In this document: one piece after another, positions 5,110 to 5,591 of the stretch | How the letters are laid out: every line of letters begins with the position of its first letter | Position numbering within the stretch: the stretch's first letter is position 1 | Assembly (NCBI GenBank): GCA_014379235.1 | Contig: JACMMD010001116.1 | Span: 1 to 5,591, forward strand | DNA from: Anaerolineae bacterium | GTDB lineage: Bacteria; Chloroflexota; Anaerolineae; Aggregatilineales; Phototrophicaceae | Length of the DNA stretch: 5,591 bases | Direction of reading: 5' to 3' | Notes under the pieces: model-generated | What the model saw: the letters and a program-made list of their open reading frames with translations, nothing else | What the model was told of the DNA's origin: nothing | The model's database searches: none | Made by a program: the position numbers and the translations under genes

Positions 5110-5472
5110 ATGGACATTATCGAAATCGACAATTTGCGACTGCGCTGCGTGATTGGTTTCAGCGAACACGAGCGCAAGGACAAGCAGGATGTGGTGATCG
5201 GGCTGCGAATCGGGGCGGATATGCGGCGGGCGGGGCTGACGGATAACCCTGACGATGCGTTCAACTATCGCACGGTGGCGAAGGCCATTATTCAGCACGT
5301 TGAGGCGTCGGAGTATGCGCTGGTCGAAGCGCTGGCGACGGCGATTGCGCGTATTTGCGTGGTGGCACATGGCGCGGCTTGGGTGCAGGTTCGCGTTCAT
5401 AAGCCGGGAGCGCTGCGTTTTGCCGACACAGTTGGCGTGGTCATCGAACGGACTGCGGATGACTTCGCCTGA
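5110..5472 (+). CDS. folB: Dihydroneopterin aldolase (FolB)
   Basis: It cleaves 7,8-dihydroneopterin to 6-hydroxymethyl-7,8-dihydropterin and glycolaldehyde in folate synthesis. The length of 120 residues is normal for the family. Visible landmarks are IDNLRLRCVIGFSEHERKD with the conserved Glu at position 21, NYRTVAKAI with Y53, ALVEALA with E73 (pterin-anchoring Glu), and VRVHKPGALRFAD with the catalytic Lys98. The closing GVVIER is also typical. AAGGGAGAG just upstream (GGGAG at 5101-5105) supports the ATG at 5110. Its product is the substrate of FolK, whose gene overlaps its end. Members of this family form octamers and may also epimerise the substrate; that is family knowledge, not seen here. 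Confidence 0.96.
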   Translation: MDIIEIDNLRLRCVIGFSEHERKDKQDVVIGLRIGADMRRAGLTDNPDDAFNYRTVAKAIIQHVEASEYALVEALATAIARICVVAHGAAWVQVRVHKPGALRFADTVGVVIERTADDFA

Positions 5473-5591
5473 GATTATGTACGTCTCATTGGGGTCGAAT
5501 ATCGAGCCGGAGCGTAACCTTGCCCGCGCGGTAGAAATGCTGCGCGAAAAGACCAATGTGCTGGCGGTGTCGTCGGCTTATCAGACCGCGC
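5459..5591 (+). CDS. folK: HPPK: 6-hydroxymethyl-dihydropterin pyrophosphokinase (FolK), N-terminal part only
   Basis: Forty-four codons are visible before the right edge. YVSLGSNIEPERNLARAVEML is the canonical HPPK N terminus (beta strand 1, the GSN loop, then helix 1), and VSSAYQT matches the conserved S-S-x-Y-x-T segment. The enzyme transfers pyrophosphate from ATP to the FolB product. Two in-frame ATGs exist: 5459, overlapping folB by 14 nt, and 5477, just after the folB stop. The earlier one is preferred because it leaves six residues before the first strand, as in known HPPKs; neither has a strong ribosome site, consistent with translational coupling to folB. The ATP site and catalytic Asp residues lie beyond the window, as would any fusion to FolP. 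Confidence 0.9.
   Translation, partial: MTSPEIMYVSLGSNIEPERNLARAVEMLREKTNVLAVSSAYQTA

Noticed and set aside
5053..5556. Minus-strand 167-codon frame
   Set aside because: It is antisense to folB and the start of folK, both of which have clear family motifs.

Overview
The window looks like a chromosomal segment of a free-living bacterium, most likely a member of the Chloroflexota (Anaerolineae-like). That assignment is an inference. It rests on a secreted protein joining a thrombospondin-type-3-like Asp-rich motif to a bacterial SH3 domain, on an RRM protein with a Gly-rich tail, and on the general style of the folate genes. No rRNA, tRNA, CRISPR array, insertion sequence or phage gene was seen.

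Layout, left to right. (1) Positions 1-1661, minus strand: a long gene that runs off the left edge. Its 553 visible codons encode an exported protein with a signal peptide, an Asp-rich calcium-binding-type motif, an SH3b domain, an Ala/Leu/Asp helical repeat region, and a C-terminal array of 15-residue repeats encoded by 45-bp tandem DNA repeats. (2) Positions 1756-3148, minus strand: a complete two-gene transcription unit. A strong sigma-70-type promoter is followed by an alpha/beta hydrolase that very probably starts at TTG, then a VOC/glyoxalase-fold protein, then an intrinsic terminator. (3) Positions 3196-3845, minus strand: a monocistronic RRM RNA-binding protein with GTG start, Gly-rich tail, its own terminator and possibly a long leader. 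(4) Positions 3846-4018: an AT-rich gap with two 16-bp dyads of the LacI/PurR-operator type and a hairpin. (5) Positions 4019-4765, minus strand: folE, GTP cyclohydrolase I. (6) Positions 4766-5109: a divergent intergenic region with an 18-bp perfect palindrome and a 15-bp tandem duplication. (7) Positions 5110-5591, plus strand: folB overlapping folK, with folK cut by the right edge.

The clearest functional unit is the folate (tetrahydropterin) locus. FolE makes dihydroneopterin triphosphate from GTP. FolB cleaves dihydroneopterin to 6-hydroxymethyl-dihydropterin. FolK pyrophosphorylates that product. folE is transcribed away from folB-folK across a shared control region. The hydrolase/VOC pair looks like a small accessory catabolic or detoxification operon of unknown substrate.

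No clearly new multi-gene system is visible. The most unusual items are the repeat-bearing secreted SH3b protein, the paired LacI-type dyads between folE and the RRM gene, and the palindrome in the folE/folB gap.
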